Of a stretch of 64,000 nucleotides of DNA, positions 1 to 12,000 are shown in pieces. The stretch's first letter is position 1. Each line of letters opens with the position of its first letter. Origin of the DNA: Tubulanus polymorphus (taxonomy: Eukaryota > Nemertea > Palaeonemertea > Tubulaniformes > Tubulanidae). Under the pieces are notes generated by a model. It made no database searches. It was not told where the DNA came from and was given only the letters and a program-made list of their open reading frames with translations. The stretch lies in contig NC_134027.1 in NCBI RefSeq assembly GCF_964204645.1, forward strand, positions 4,762,485-4,826,484, given 5' to 3'. Both the position numbers and the translations under genes were made by a program.

Positions 1-1291
1 CCGGTTATTGTATGAAATATAAAATGAATAGCAGGTATTAGAGATCTGGATCCGAGCCTCAACCATAACACAAGAGTCACGTACTCTATCAATGTTACAA
101 CATTTCAGGAAACTTTTTTGCCTAGGGTACCTTATATAATTACAGGTAGAGTAAATTGTTATGGCATTTAACATTTTTAGTCTCGTTATAGCTGAAGATT
201 ATTTTCGGTTTCATCTATAGCATTCAATTTATTGTTAGAAGAACTCAAATTGTGTGGCCAGTTGTTTGCCTCTTTCCACCACCATTGCACAATCATTACC
301 TTTGATGGGAAAAAAACACTTATGGAAACAATTGACAAATATGTTCATTTGTGCAATGCATCTTTTGAAGGCTTATATCTATATATATTCTCTGCATTCC
401 ATTGTCCACTATTGCTGTTAAAATATTTGTTATATGGTATCAATTTGCACAATCGATTGCTTTCTGATTTTGAATTCACCTTTTTGTCCATCCTCCCTCG
501 GCAGGTATTCAAACCGGATCACATCGACATTGTGTTTGTAGCGTTTATTATCATCGTATTTACATTATTTTATTGTTTTCTATCTTCCTTGAAAATTAAT
601 GGAATGTGTTTTGATTTCATTTATTCTAGCGTAATTTATAAAATAGGCATTTTTTAGGCATTATTGCATAATATGACGCAAGTTGATATTTTAAGTGTAC
701 GTGCATAAATGTAATAAAAAGTGAATTATCTAGCGTGTTCTATGAAATTATCAGAATCACTTAACACCCATTTGTCCATTTATCTGAAGTTTATTGAATG
801 ATTATGGATAAGAATTGTACGGCATAGAAAACAAATTCAAGGACTTGGACTTTGTCAAAAATAGATGTATTTTTGACATGATGCACAACGCGAAACGAAT
901 TTACTACATTTTTCATTTATTTAAGCATCTTTGGATGGAATGATGATGACTGTGCTAATCCAGAGTGTTGAAATTTTTATAAACTTGAATTATTTTTTCA
1001 ACTAGTAAGAGAGAAAACTAGTAAGAATGAAACAGGTATCAAGTTCATGGTAAAGCGTTTTCCCAACAATAAATAATACAGTTGTACATAGAGGTACTGG
1101 TATGTACTTCCCTAGTTAAATGTATAGATTATGAAATTCATTAGAGTCACAGATACCGATATTCTAATCATACCCTGGTAGATTTAGATTTTAAATCCTA
1201 AATATTATGTCATATGATTGTTAGTTAAATTGTAGTATAGAATTAAACAATGGTCTACTATTGGTAGAACACTATATCCGTGTTGACGCGA

Positions 1292-1644
1292 TGAGGAGAG
1301 AATCCCACAATGATAATAAAAAGTCCGAAAATGAAACTTCGAGATAGTAGTTTATTTCAACGTTTCGACTATATCCTAATAGTCATAGGAAAATTAACGT
1401 AGAAACAGTTACACGCTATTTTAGCGTGTAACTGTTTCTACGTTAATTTTCCTTTAGTTTGTATCATCTCTGATTACTTGAATTAGTCTCTTTGTCTCTG
1501 GATTGTATATATATCTCATAATTTCTGTAGTATCTCATTATTCCTGAAGATGACTATTAGGATATAGTCGAAACGTTGAAATAAACTACTATCTCGAAGT
1601 TTCATTTTCGGACTTTTTATTATCATTGTGGGATTCTCTCCTCA
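1292..1644. repeat. Nested inverted-repeat foldback element with a hammerhead-like core
   Basis: Two outer arms of 95 bases (1292-1386 and 1550-1644) are perfect reverse complements by eye. Between them lies a second, independent palindrome (1387-1453) and about 96 bases of unique spacer (1454-1549). Read on the plus strand, arm 2 carries CTGAAGA (1544-1550), a stem GACTAT/ATAGTC with a 6-base loop, then GAAAC. This is the order of the conserved core of a hammerhead ribozyme (CUGANGA, stem II, GAAA), with one extra U at the base of stem II. Arm 1 has the stem and GAAAC but lacks the CTGAAGA part. Such motifs are known at the ends of Penelope-like retroelements, so I infer a non-autonomous remnant of that type. 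No protein-coding part is present. Confidence 0.75.
1387..1453. repeat. Perfect 32-bp palindrome inside the foldback element
   Basis: Bases 1387-1418 are the exact reverse complement of 1422-1453, separated by three T residues. A transcript would form a 32-bp hairpin. It abuts the end of outer arm 1 directly. That suggests the structure arose by template switching or inverted joining of element ends rather than by simple insertion. Confidence 0.85.
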
Positions 1645-2264
1645 AACAATGGTCTAATATTTGATGTTATGTATGGTCATAATTATGATAGCACATTGCC
1701 TCATCCCTTTACAGTTTAATTTTTGGAACAGAAAATGGTTGCAGTATTGGCGATTTATGTTTTTAAGCTGTACGCTGTGTTAACCTGATAGGCTCATAAG
1801 GATGTTCTTTCCGGAAGGCTGTGTTAGAAGTGCAGATATTTTCTGAATTTTATAGTGATTTAAGTGAATAAATTTAGATAAAAGATATAAATGTGTGGAC
1901 GTTTTCCTTTCATGCATCGGATTCTTTTTATCCGAGGTCGTCACAACTAACAAAGCTAGTGTCTGCTACGATTGGATTGAGAGGTATTGAAGACTTGTTC
2001 TCGATTCTCGGAATAGTGTGCACTAAGATTCCCTAGTTCACGTGTTGTCTTAACCCGTCCGTAAAAATTAATTTGCGCGAGACACAAAAGTGTAAAATCC
2101 ATGATTGACAATAAAACCGGTTTTCTACGGAAGTATGTATTGGCCTTTGAGGGACAATTGTACTTCAGGTATGTTTTTTTCTGTGGCAGTTATACTGGAT
2201 TGTGATGAGCTCGGGCGCATATTAACGTATTACATTTCAATAAAGATAAATTGGAGACATTATT

Positions 2265-4110
2265 ATGATGTACTGGAATTCCTATTTCTGTTTCGTATCG
2301 AGTTGTTTTCTGGTGGGCAAGATGTCACCCGAGATCGGTGCTGCTCGTAAAATCCCGCAGAACTCACTCGCAGATCCGACGAAGGAGCCATCGGAATGCG
2401 GAGTATGGGTCAAATCGTACGTGTGTGATCCTACGAGAATATTACGTGATGGAGAAGGTAAGATTATTCAATTGTCTGACAGGGCAATCATAATGTGCAT
2501 GGTTTCATGGTTTGTGGTAAGTCTACTGAGCGCAACGTACCAATAGTGCTACTATTTTAGGAAAAAATGTTAAGGCCAAGATTTGTGACTACTATGCAAT
2601 TATTGGTCGTGTGAATTCCGAGGAAAGTGCAGATTACGGTGTTCTTTAGGGTTAGCCTGGGTTTGCTATGGTTATGGGGATGGTTTCTCGAATCCTGTAG
2701 AAAAAGTGCCTTACTAAATTACTGACTTATGCTTAAGCCTCACTATATACATGCCATCGAAGAATAATGAAACTAAAAAGACAGGTGGATTCTGTAAATA
2801 GTTTACAATACTCCCAGTCTCGAATATCATTATGAGCGAAAACCCACAATGTCAAATCTAAACATTTGTCAAATTAACTGAAGATGGGTGGAAGTATTCC
2901 ATCTGAAACGTAAAGAATAAAACAATAGCAGTTGTTTAGATTTCGTGGATTCTGATCTTGAACTTGAAATCGAAAATCGAAGAAAAGTTTAATGGTTGGT
3001 CGAATTAACATAAACATCCGCATAAACCAGTCAAACAGTTTCTTCGACCTAGAGGATAGAAATTCTGATTATATGTATGTTGATCTTTTTGAAAATAGCA
3101 ATGAAACTGAACACGAAAATACTGGATATTCAAAACACTACACCGTGTACTTGCGATAAATGCCAAAGAAAAACTGCGAGTGGCTACAAGTTTGCTATCG
3201 GCCTGGTGTCCAGCATCCCGCTTGAAGTGTATGTTATCTGAAAATCTCGAGAGTTCTAGTTTAGATATATATGGCTAGTTTATAAAAATGCAACAAAATC
3301 TATTTCCAATCCCCGCTTTATATACGTATGTCATTATGCAGGCAACAATCGGCAAAAGAAGCAACCCATTTGTTCGCGGAATACCTGCGGAATTCAAGTT
3401 GGAACTATGGCGGAGACTGTGGAAATGATGCCGTTATATTTCTAAACACAGAACATAAATTGGTAAGAATTATATTTCATACATGTATAGGAAACCATGA
3501 TAAATATACGCAAACCAAAATATAATGGAAGGATATTGAAAAAATGTGTTGCTGTGAATGTGAAAATATTTTCTTTTAATGATTATAAGGTTTATACCGC
3601 GACTGGTATCAGAATCAAGAAAATCATTGATGACGATTGCGCTTTAAAAGTGTACAAAGCTTCTAAAGATAGCTTTGACGGCAGCAAATATTACGAAGGA
3701 CTCAATAAAATGCTGGGATTTTATGCGTAAGTGCTGAAGATCATTTGATCGCCTTATCAATTATAAACTTACGTTTCATTTAATACATTCTTTTTCTCAG
3801 GGTGATTCTGGCCAACGAAAAATGCGAATTCAGGACAGGTTTGAACACAGGAGCTTTAGCTGGAATTGTTCTGGGTTTCGTCGTTGCAATTTTGGCAACG
3901 TTCTGTTTGCTCTGGTACTGTCGACAACGTTCGAAGAAGCAACGCCAAAAAAGATATTTGCAAACTTCCGCGGCAGCGATTAAGAGGTCGGATGTATCAT
4001 CACCATCATCCGCACAAAGATTGACTTCCAGTAAACCCAGACAACCAACGCCACCGCAAACCGACGGAGGCGGTGGCAGCGATACAGAAAGTGTCAATAA
4101 TCAGGAATAG
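2265..4110 (+). CDS. MOLO-1-like single-pass membrane protein with TPM domain
   Basis: Five exons: 2265-2457, 3099-3228, 3342-3462, 3590-3726, 3801-4110; all junctions are GT-AG and keep frame (296 aa). The first ATG gives a short hydrophobic leader (residues about 5-17) that could act as a signal peptide. A second ATG 57 bases on would remove it, so I prefer the first. Residues about 45-215 match the TPM (TPM_phosphatase) fold as used in the nematode MOLO-1 family: a V-C-D-P start motif, paired cysteines (TPCTCDKC), then NDAVIFL and a VYTATG strand. A transmembrane helix follows (ALAGIVLGFVVAILATF), then a basic stretch and a cytoplasmic tail rich in Ser, Pro and Gly. In C. elegans, MOLO-1 is an accessory subunit that modulates levamisole-type acetylcholine receptors. 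Whether this homologue does the same is unknown. The family call is good; orthology is uncertain. Confidence 0.8.
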
Positions 4111-4411
4111 ACATGCTTTTGCAGTTTCAATCATGAACAGGCCCAATTCATCCTAGATGTCTAAACTCTAAGCAGGGACTATATTTTTTAATACTTTAAA
4201 GAAAGACTTTTTTACAGTTAAGATAAAATCTTTTTACGCGGGACAATCGTGTAAATGCTGCTTTTAATTCATTTCACTATTCAGAATATATAGAGAAAAA
4301 ATAGAGTTTTTTCTATTAGCATTTTCTTGTGTTTATTTGATATGCAGCTGTATGTGCACAAAAACAAATCAAGAGACATCATTAAAAACAACTAACATCC
4401 TTAAGTGAATA
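4111..4411. terminator. Convergent 3' ends of the MOLO-1-like and ASB-like genes
   Basis: The two genes end tail to tail 301 bases apart. On the minus strand a canonical AATAAA (plus-strand TTTATT at 4332-4337) lies about 75 bases past the ASB-like stop and fits its polyadenylation signal. I see no canonical AATAAA for the plus-strand gene before 4411, so its transcript may use a variant signal or overlap the neighbour. Confidence 0.55.
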
Positions 4412-5644
4412 TTAAAAGAAATCTTTCATTGTCAAATAATCCAGTAAAATATCCGGTAAAGGAAGTTTTCTTAAATTCTCATTAAAATGAAACTCAGATA
4501 GTTGATTGCGAATAACTATCCTGCAAGTTTCATTCAGGCGTCTGGGATTTTTCTGTAAATTTATAATAGCAAGTCGTATGTCTCTACAGTCATTACAATT
4601 CGACAGTTTGCGCAATAAATTCTCATGAACTTTCACTGACTCTGTTCTCGCTTTGTAACCCAATAAATAAAGTAAATTCACTAATTGTAATTTAGCAGAA
4701 AATTTTCCATCCCATCCATGGAGCAAAGACTGAGCAATACTATTAAACAAGTCCTCTAATTTCAACACGAATGGACTTCCAAAGCCGGATTCTATGAGCA
4801 TTTGTAGAAATTTGAAGTCACTTAAAGATTCTTCCACAAAGTCTAGAAACTGCGATGAGTTTTCTAGGATTAGATTAGGATTTGCGCCATTGTTCAGTAA
4901 GACAGTCAACAGTTCAACATCATGATTCTCCAGCGCAAGATCAATATACCGCATATTACAATGAGAATAATTCATACTTCCACCTTCTTCCTCATCCATT
5001 ACTATTACATTAAATGCAAAACCATTAGCATCCGCACCTGAAAATATAATGAACACATGGAAACTTCATTTCTACTTAGATGTTTCCCCCTCAACATTTA
5101 TCATATAATTTACCAGCTTTCAGGATGGAATCCACCATATCATATTTGTGGAGTCGACAGGCTTGGTATAACGGTTCAAATTTAAGAATTTGACTGTGAA
5201 AACTTGTTTCAGTAGATCTGACTTTGTAATTAGCTCCTTCAATTAAAAACAGAAAAAATTATGAACAGATAGACCTTCCATGGCTGGTGATAGCGGCAGC
5301 CTAGCTACGCAATGGAACCTGACCTGATTTCAAGAGGAAAGATAGCATTTCAATATTTCCACATTCTATAGCTATTGATATTGGAGTATACATCCTATAA
5401 TCAATAAGAATCTCCATCCGTGTCATATCTCTTGAGCAGGGATCAAATGGAATAGGTTGACTTATATCGATTCCAAGATTCACCAATTCTTCCAACTGAA
5501 ATAGGAAGCACAGCTAGCGCATTATGGAGGTAGAAAATATCAGGAACCATATTGTACTTTTATACAAATAAATACCTGTTTTAGATTATTCGTTCTGATA
5601 GCAGAACACATCGACACCTTCCACGACATGATGGATCTTCTCAT
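4412..5644 (-). CDS. Ankyrin repeat and SOCS box protein
   Basis: Four coding exons on the minus strand, in transcript order: 5644-5576, 5495-5324, 5236-5114, 5037-4412; they splice in frame to 329 aa. The middle region holds degenerate ankyrin repeats: helix pairs such as TPISIAIECGNIEMLSFLLK, and two junction-spanning turn motifs, SGANYK across exons 2-3 and AGADAN across exons 3-4. The last about 45 residues are a SOCS box: a leucine-rich BC-box helix (TCRIVIRNQL) followed by the Cul5-box-like LPLPDILLDYL, which is typical of ASB proteins. ASB proteins are substrate receptors of Elongin B/C-Cullin 5 ubiquitin ligases; the target cannot be read from sequence. I cannot assign an ASB number. 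The gene is divergent with MCM3AP and shares its 5' region. Confidence 0.85.
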
Positions 5645-6089
5645 CAACGTCAGTGACGATGTTAGAGTGGTAGAGGACCGTGTGGTTGGTAGATTATGTG
5701 ACACCACCCTTTTCTATACACCCGTTTTCAACCTACGAACAATAATCAGACATAGAAGCATTGGTTAAAATTCATTCAAAACATCTCAATAAAGATAAAT
5801 CAATTTCTCTGCCTGCAGTGCAGGGGTTGTAGACGATCGATTGTGACAGTTCTAAAACAAATATGTTTACTGGAATTGTAACAAATCGGAACTTTGACTC
5901 GGATCAGATCAAAGTCCATGTCCGCATATTACGAGTAACACTTGCGGTTACAGAAATTCGTAGCTTTATACCCAAGGTCGTCGGCGATTGTAAAAAAACT
6001 TAAAATCACGAAATTGGAACAAAAATAAGATATTCCCGTGGCCTTCCAACATTTGGAAAGCCATCAAGCCCTAAAATACCAGTAGCGGA
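5645..6089. promoter_or_regulatory. Shared 5' region of the ASB-like gene and MCM3AP
   Basis: The 445 bases between two divergent start codons must contain both promoters or a single bidirectional one. I see no TATA box or CCAAT element I would defend. The first coding exon of the ASB-like gene starts at its left edge, and that gene could have a 5' untranslated exon here. Confidence 0.55.
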
Positions 6090-9000
6090 ATGTTTGGGCA
6101 TCAGAATTCTCAATCAAAGTCAATATTTGCACCAACCCCAACAACAACGAATGTATCACCATCACTATCGGCATTTGGCCATGAACAAAGACAAAGTCAA
6201 ATTGGTTCTTCTGCTGTGTTTGCCTCCTCATCTGGATCCACCGGCACCAACTTTGGGGCAGTTTTCAACAGCAACCAGACACAGTCAACAGATCATTCTA
6301 TTTTTGCAAGTCCTGTAGCAACAACTCCAAGTTTTGGTACTCCACAAACTGGTTTATTGACGACTATTCCTTCACAAGCGAATCCTTTCGGAAGTGGTTC
6401 GTCCACAACTAGAACCAACACATCAGATGCAGTTCTTAGTACATCAGCATTCTCGGCAAATACACAGTCACTTTCAACTCGAGGAACAATGAATTCTGAT
6501 ATGTCTTCGGTTTTTAGCTCATTTAAATCTCCGACTTCAACATTTGCGTCGGGTATTGCACCGGCGTTCTCTGCTGGTAATGTTGATATGTTTGCCACTA
6601 TTAAACCTACTCAGTCAGAACCGACTAGCTCATTGTTATTCGGTAAGCCGAAAGAAAGTGCCATTGCTCTCCATACTAAACCCTTGTTTAGTGGTGTTAC
6701 CTCTACTCCGGGCGGAACTACCGTCTTTGCTAGTAAAAATCAGCCCAGTGCATCTATATTTGGTGGGAGCAAAACTGACAAATCAAAGACACCAAGTATA
6801 TTCGGTGGAACAGGATTGCAGCAGAAGACTGCGGGTTCTACTTCATTTCGTGAAACTGCGGGTGAACTTCCTGGAACTTCCAGCAAAATCACAAGCCCAG
6901 GGTTATTTGGTACAAAGGAAACTGGTCACTATGAAAGCTTGAACCCATCACCGACTGGTACAGGATTGTTTACTATGAAGCGACAGCCCAAACCTGCTAG
7001 TCCGCAAAAAACACCTGGTGCGTAGGTCCATTGCAATTATTTTTTGAATACTGAAACACTGTTACCAGTGATTATGGGGATTATTTATCTGATAAATTCT
7101 GTGCTTAGGTTCTGGTCTCTTTGGTAAAGTGAGTACTGATTCTTTACCATTGTTTGGCAAATATCCACCAATAGAAGATAAAAGAGAGAAATTAGATAGA
7201 CCTGATGTTTCCATTGATAAAGGAGCTCGTGAAAAAAATTTGGATGAATCTCCAGTTCCAAGTAAGTGTTTTAAGTCGCCAACTACTCTCGATGAAATAC
7301 CTGGTAAGCTGTAAGATAAGTTATGCCAAATCACAGGTTTAGGCAAATATTTCAAACTTAAACTTTTAGCAAAATGGTTGCCATGTATATTCTTCACATC
7401 TCAAAAATAATAGTTGCATATGAATATCCTATTTAAGCATTGTTTGGAAAGCCGGTAAGCCTATCGCACTCACTGGATGTTGACAGTAACATCGGTGAAA
7501 AGAAAAGTTTGATTCGAAGGCCAAGTAAGTTTGGTTTAAGTTGTCCGTTTTACTTTCAATCATATTCTGTATTCTTTAAGTATTCTTGTCTCTTGTTTCA
7601 TTTTACAGTAAAAAGTGGTAAATCAGCGTTGAGCTTTGGGTCAGAGATTGCTGGGAAAATTGTTCGCCGAAGTAAAAGTATTGTGGCAAGATCTAAAGAT
7701 GAGCCTTCACCGGGTACAGAGCAAATTCATAATTTCCAGAACTGATATCACTTGGTTGAGTTTTATCTGTTCTAATTCATTCCATAAATCTAATCTAGAT
7801 AAACCTAGACGCCGTTTGACAAGTGATGACATAACCTCCAAGGATTCCATTGTTGTGAAAGGGCTGCCTGCAGGAAAAAATGAACCAATATTCTTGAAGT
7901 CCTATTTCAGAAAATTTGGAGAAGTTGTAAGATGCTACCCTAATTTGAATAAAAAGTATGCGACAATTCATTTCAAAACGCATGTGAGTACCTAGCTATA
8001 GATACATAGCATTAGTGAATTGATACATAACATACCGGTAAGTCTATTAATCAATCTTCATAATCCTGATGTATCTGTTTTCTAGGAAGACGCGGCTAAA
8101 GCAAAAAAATCTGTTACAGTTAAAGGCATTCCAGGCACATCTATCTTCTGGGGTACTCACAATTTGAAAAGTATGTAGCGTTCTTGTCATACTCTATAGA
8201 TTTACATGGCTTGACTTCTATAACAAGTTAAAAATCCTAATTCAGAACAAGCCAGTACAGCTACTGCAAGGTTCTTGACTACTGCCGGTACATATAGTGA
8301 TGACGTCAATGATGAACTAAAGGGTATGATGACTAGTGATGATCAGATGAGGCTCTTAGAAAGACCAACAGAAATGACTAGACCATTAAGTAGATCCTCT
8401 GAATCCCCTACACCCAGTTCAAGTTTTTCACAGAGATCAAAATCCAGTACAGGTATCATCTATCTTACAATTTCAGTTACGTACATCATTTGCTGTCATG
8501 AACAATTTTGATAATGGTAGTATTTATGTTTTAGGAGGAGGTGCTGCATTACTTGGAGGTTTAAGAAATTCAGTTGGTTTTACTGCAAATGAACGTTGCG
8601 CAATACTTGATAATAGGGACAAGTTTGTAAGACAAGGTACAATAGGAGCTCAGAGACAGATAAAGTTCACTGTTTAATAAAACTGACGTGTTTGCTGCTG
8701 AAATTGAATAATTTTCTCCTGTTATTAGGAATTAAAAAAGAGGTCGATTTGTCAAAAGCTAAGGCAACAATTGGAACTTGTCCTGATATGTGTCCAGAGA
8801 AAGAGCGTTACTTGAGAGAAGATCGTAGAAGGTTGCATTTATATGAGATGATTCCTGGAACAGAACAGGTTGTGTATTGCTTTCATCCATTTCCAAATAT
8901 AAACATTAATTGATTTTATTGGCTGCCCTGTAAATGTAGATTCAGTTTGTCCTCAGTTTTATTCAATAGTTTTATTCAATGTCTTTCCTTTAATTTCAGT

Positions 9001-12000
9001 CGGGGCAGATGCCAAAATGCGACCATTCAAGAGCTGTCAAGGAATACAGTCGTTCTTCTGCTGATCAGGTATGAACTGCTATTTTCACCTGGTGATGTTG
9101 AATAGATTTATTCACGCTTTGAATTTGTGATCACCTGATTGCAGGAGGAACCTTTGCCACATGAATTACGTCCACCGCAAGTACTGGCAAAGACTATGAA
9201 CTATCTAATGAATCACATAATGGACAGAGGTGGCGATGGAATGTGGTCTGATTGGTATGATTTCTTATGGAATCGCACTCGTGGTATAAGAAAGGTACCT
9301 GTTTATCTGAAACTAAACTTTGGTCGTATTGGTCGCACTCTACCGGTACTTATTTCATGTTTCTATTATTTCATGTGTGTTTCCTGTAGGATATAACTCA
9401 GCAACATTTGTGTGACTTGACGTCAGTAGAGGTGGTTGAGAAGTGCGCACGTTTCCATATTTTCTGTGCCGAACGACTTTGCGAAGAAGACATGATGACT
9501 TTCGATGCGAAAATCAACAATGAAAATCTCACTAAATGTTTGCAAACGTTGAAGGAATTGTATCATGATCTCGACATGAAACAGAATATTCATTGCCCGA
9601 ATGAAGCTGAATTTCGTGGATATACAGTTTTAATGAACTTGAATCAGGGTGATACATTGAGGTAATGTTATCAATTCATGACTTAATAACATTGTATCAT
9701 TGTAGACTCTTTGTCTGACAGAATCTTTATTTTTCTTTCACAGGGAAGTTCAGACACTCCGCGATGAAATTCGTGAATCTTCTTTCATCAAGTTTGCGCT
9801 TTCAGCTTACGAGGCAATCAATAGTAACAACTATGTGCGGTTCTTCAAGCTAGTTCGCAAGGCCAGCTTTTTGAGTGCCTGTATCATGCATCGTTACTTC
9901 AATCAAGTTAGGGATCAAGCTGTTATGGTGATGCTCCGTGCATTTAAACCTATTCAGGTAGATTTTAAACTGCAGAAGGATCCACACTCACATTATTAAA
10001 ATCTAAACCTGTATTCAACAAGTTCAATCATTATGTTTATTTTCAGTTTCCTGCTCAAGACTTTGCGCGAATGTTGGCATTTGATGGCGAGGATGACTTA
10101 GAGAACTTTTGTAACCATCATAGAATTCAGCTGGAATATGGCACTATTTCTTGCGATCGAGCAAACTATTCTTGCCCAGAGTCGGCGTTTGTGCCGTGCC
10201 GTTCAAAAATCATTGAGGAAAAACTGACATGTTCTGTGGGTGAAGTAAGTACTACACAGAGATACAACGATAATGATTTGTGAGGACTTATGATTGACAG
10301 AATTTTATCATACTCGTAGATCGTGAATGGTGGACGTCTGCCAGGGAATTTTATACCGCAGCCAAGTAGTAGCTTTGATGAGCAAGGTAGATTCATCGAG
10401 CAACTCGGTGGTTCAGGTAATTCAAATACTGTTATACCGTTTGTTGCATATATGTGGTTGTAAACTTATACGTGTATAGATAATTAACACTGTATTTTGA
10501 AACAGATCCATCAGCTTATGTAGAAGATCGAGAATTTGATTCAACTGTGAAACCAATCCAAACAATCTCTACTGTATCGTCAACGCATGAACAACAATTC
10601 CCTGTGCAATCTACCTCTGCTAATAGACTATTGGAGCTATACTCAAATGAGGTTTGAATTTTCCATTTTCACATCGCGTGGTAGAGCTGTCTTATTTTGT
10701 CTCATACACTGATGTCTATATTTTCTATTAAAACAGTCAATAAATCAGGAGGCTAAAGAGTTGTTCAGAGAAATAATTGCAGAGTTTTGTCATGAAGTCA
10801 GTAGTAGCGCCGTGAAAGCAGCTGATATCTACTTGAGTCAGGCCCATGGAATAATGGAATCAATAGTGAATGAAGTATCTGATGCACTCTCTAGGTAAAC
10901 CATGATTTCAATTATTTCATCCATAAAAGTACTCGTGGTTCTCAAACATTTTCTGTATGGTTTCAGTGAAGTGGGCCACGTGTTTCACGAAGCAGAAGCT
11001 GCCAGGAAAAAGGAAGAAGAACAAGTGCGGGTTCTGCAAAAACGTCTGATGGAAAAGAAACTGAGAGAGGAGCGAGAACGTGATGAAATGATTAGTAAAA
11101 TGACTGATGAGCTCTTCCAGGAAGTTATTGATTCGGTTATTGTTGATGGAGTACATGATGTAGCGCAAAAACAATACAAGTAAGTTGTTGCTACTGTTCG
11201 CACGCACCTTAGAATGATACCTACCTAGAACCTGTTACAAACTATGAGTGTCTATTTGTCTACGCTGGGATATTATCATCAGTGATTTTGATGTTTTATT
11301 TTTCAAGATTGGTGAAATTCCAATTGAATGAAGAAAGTAAGCAGCGCAGCACAGATTTGATTTGTAATAAAATTGTGGATGATGTAGTCGGAAATATACT
11401 GGGGGAAGTCGCATCGGAAAGATACTCTCTCTGTCTGCGAAAAGAGGGACTGGAAAAAATTGGACGCCAAGTTCACCGACTTCGTTTATTCCGCTTTTAC
11501 AAACGTTGGCAAACCTGTCTCTCAAAGTGTCAACGGGCGAAACGTGTTCTGCAAGAATTCCCAGCAGCTCCGTGCATGAAAACTGCGAGTGAACAGGTCG
11601 AAGATTTCTATCCGCGATTCGGTCAGAAGCAGATCAATAAACGAGCATTTCAAATAGATGACAACAGTTCTCTAACAATCAACACGTTAGACACAATAGA
11701 AAAACAGAACAAAATCTGGAACATGAAACAACAACTGTATAATTTTGTGACGCGCATGAAACGTGAAATGTCATGGAGGCCATTGGATTTACCAAAAGTG
11801 GTTGGACCTATATTATTAGAACGGAGATTAAAAGAAACAGCGCTGACAACATTTTCTTGTATCGGTATGGAAGCATAAAATGAGATACAACCCTAACAAA
11901 AAGAACTTGATATTAAGAACATGATATTTTTCATTGTCCTTATGTACAGATGTAATGCATTTATTGTATTCATATTTCAGAAGATACTGTATATTGGAAG

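Larger units (their letters stand above)
1..2264. other. Non-coding region upstream of the MOLO-1-like gene
   Basis: AT-rich sequence with no exon I can support. Several open frames of 80-140 codons exist here, but they have no recognisable domain and low-complexity composition. The notable content is the foldback element near 1.3-1.65 kb, listed separately. The promoter and any 5' untranslated exon of the MOLO-1-like gene should lie in the last few hundred bases, but I see no clear TATA box or CCAAT element. Confidence 0.6.

Noticed and set aside
232-657. 141-codon plus-strand open frame near the left edge
   Set aside because: It is Phe/Leu/Ile-rich low-complexity translation of AT-rich DNA, begins with TTG, and has no domain or splice support.
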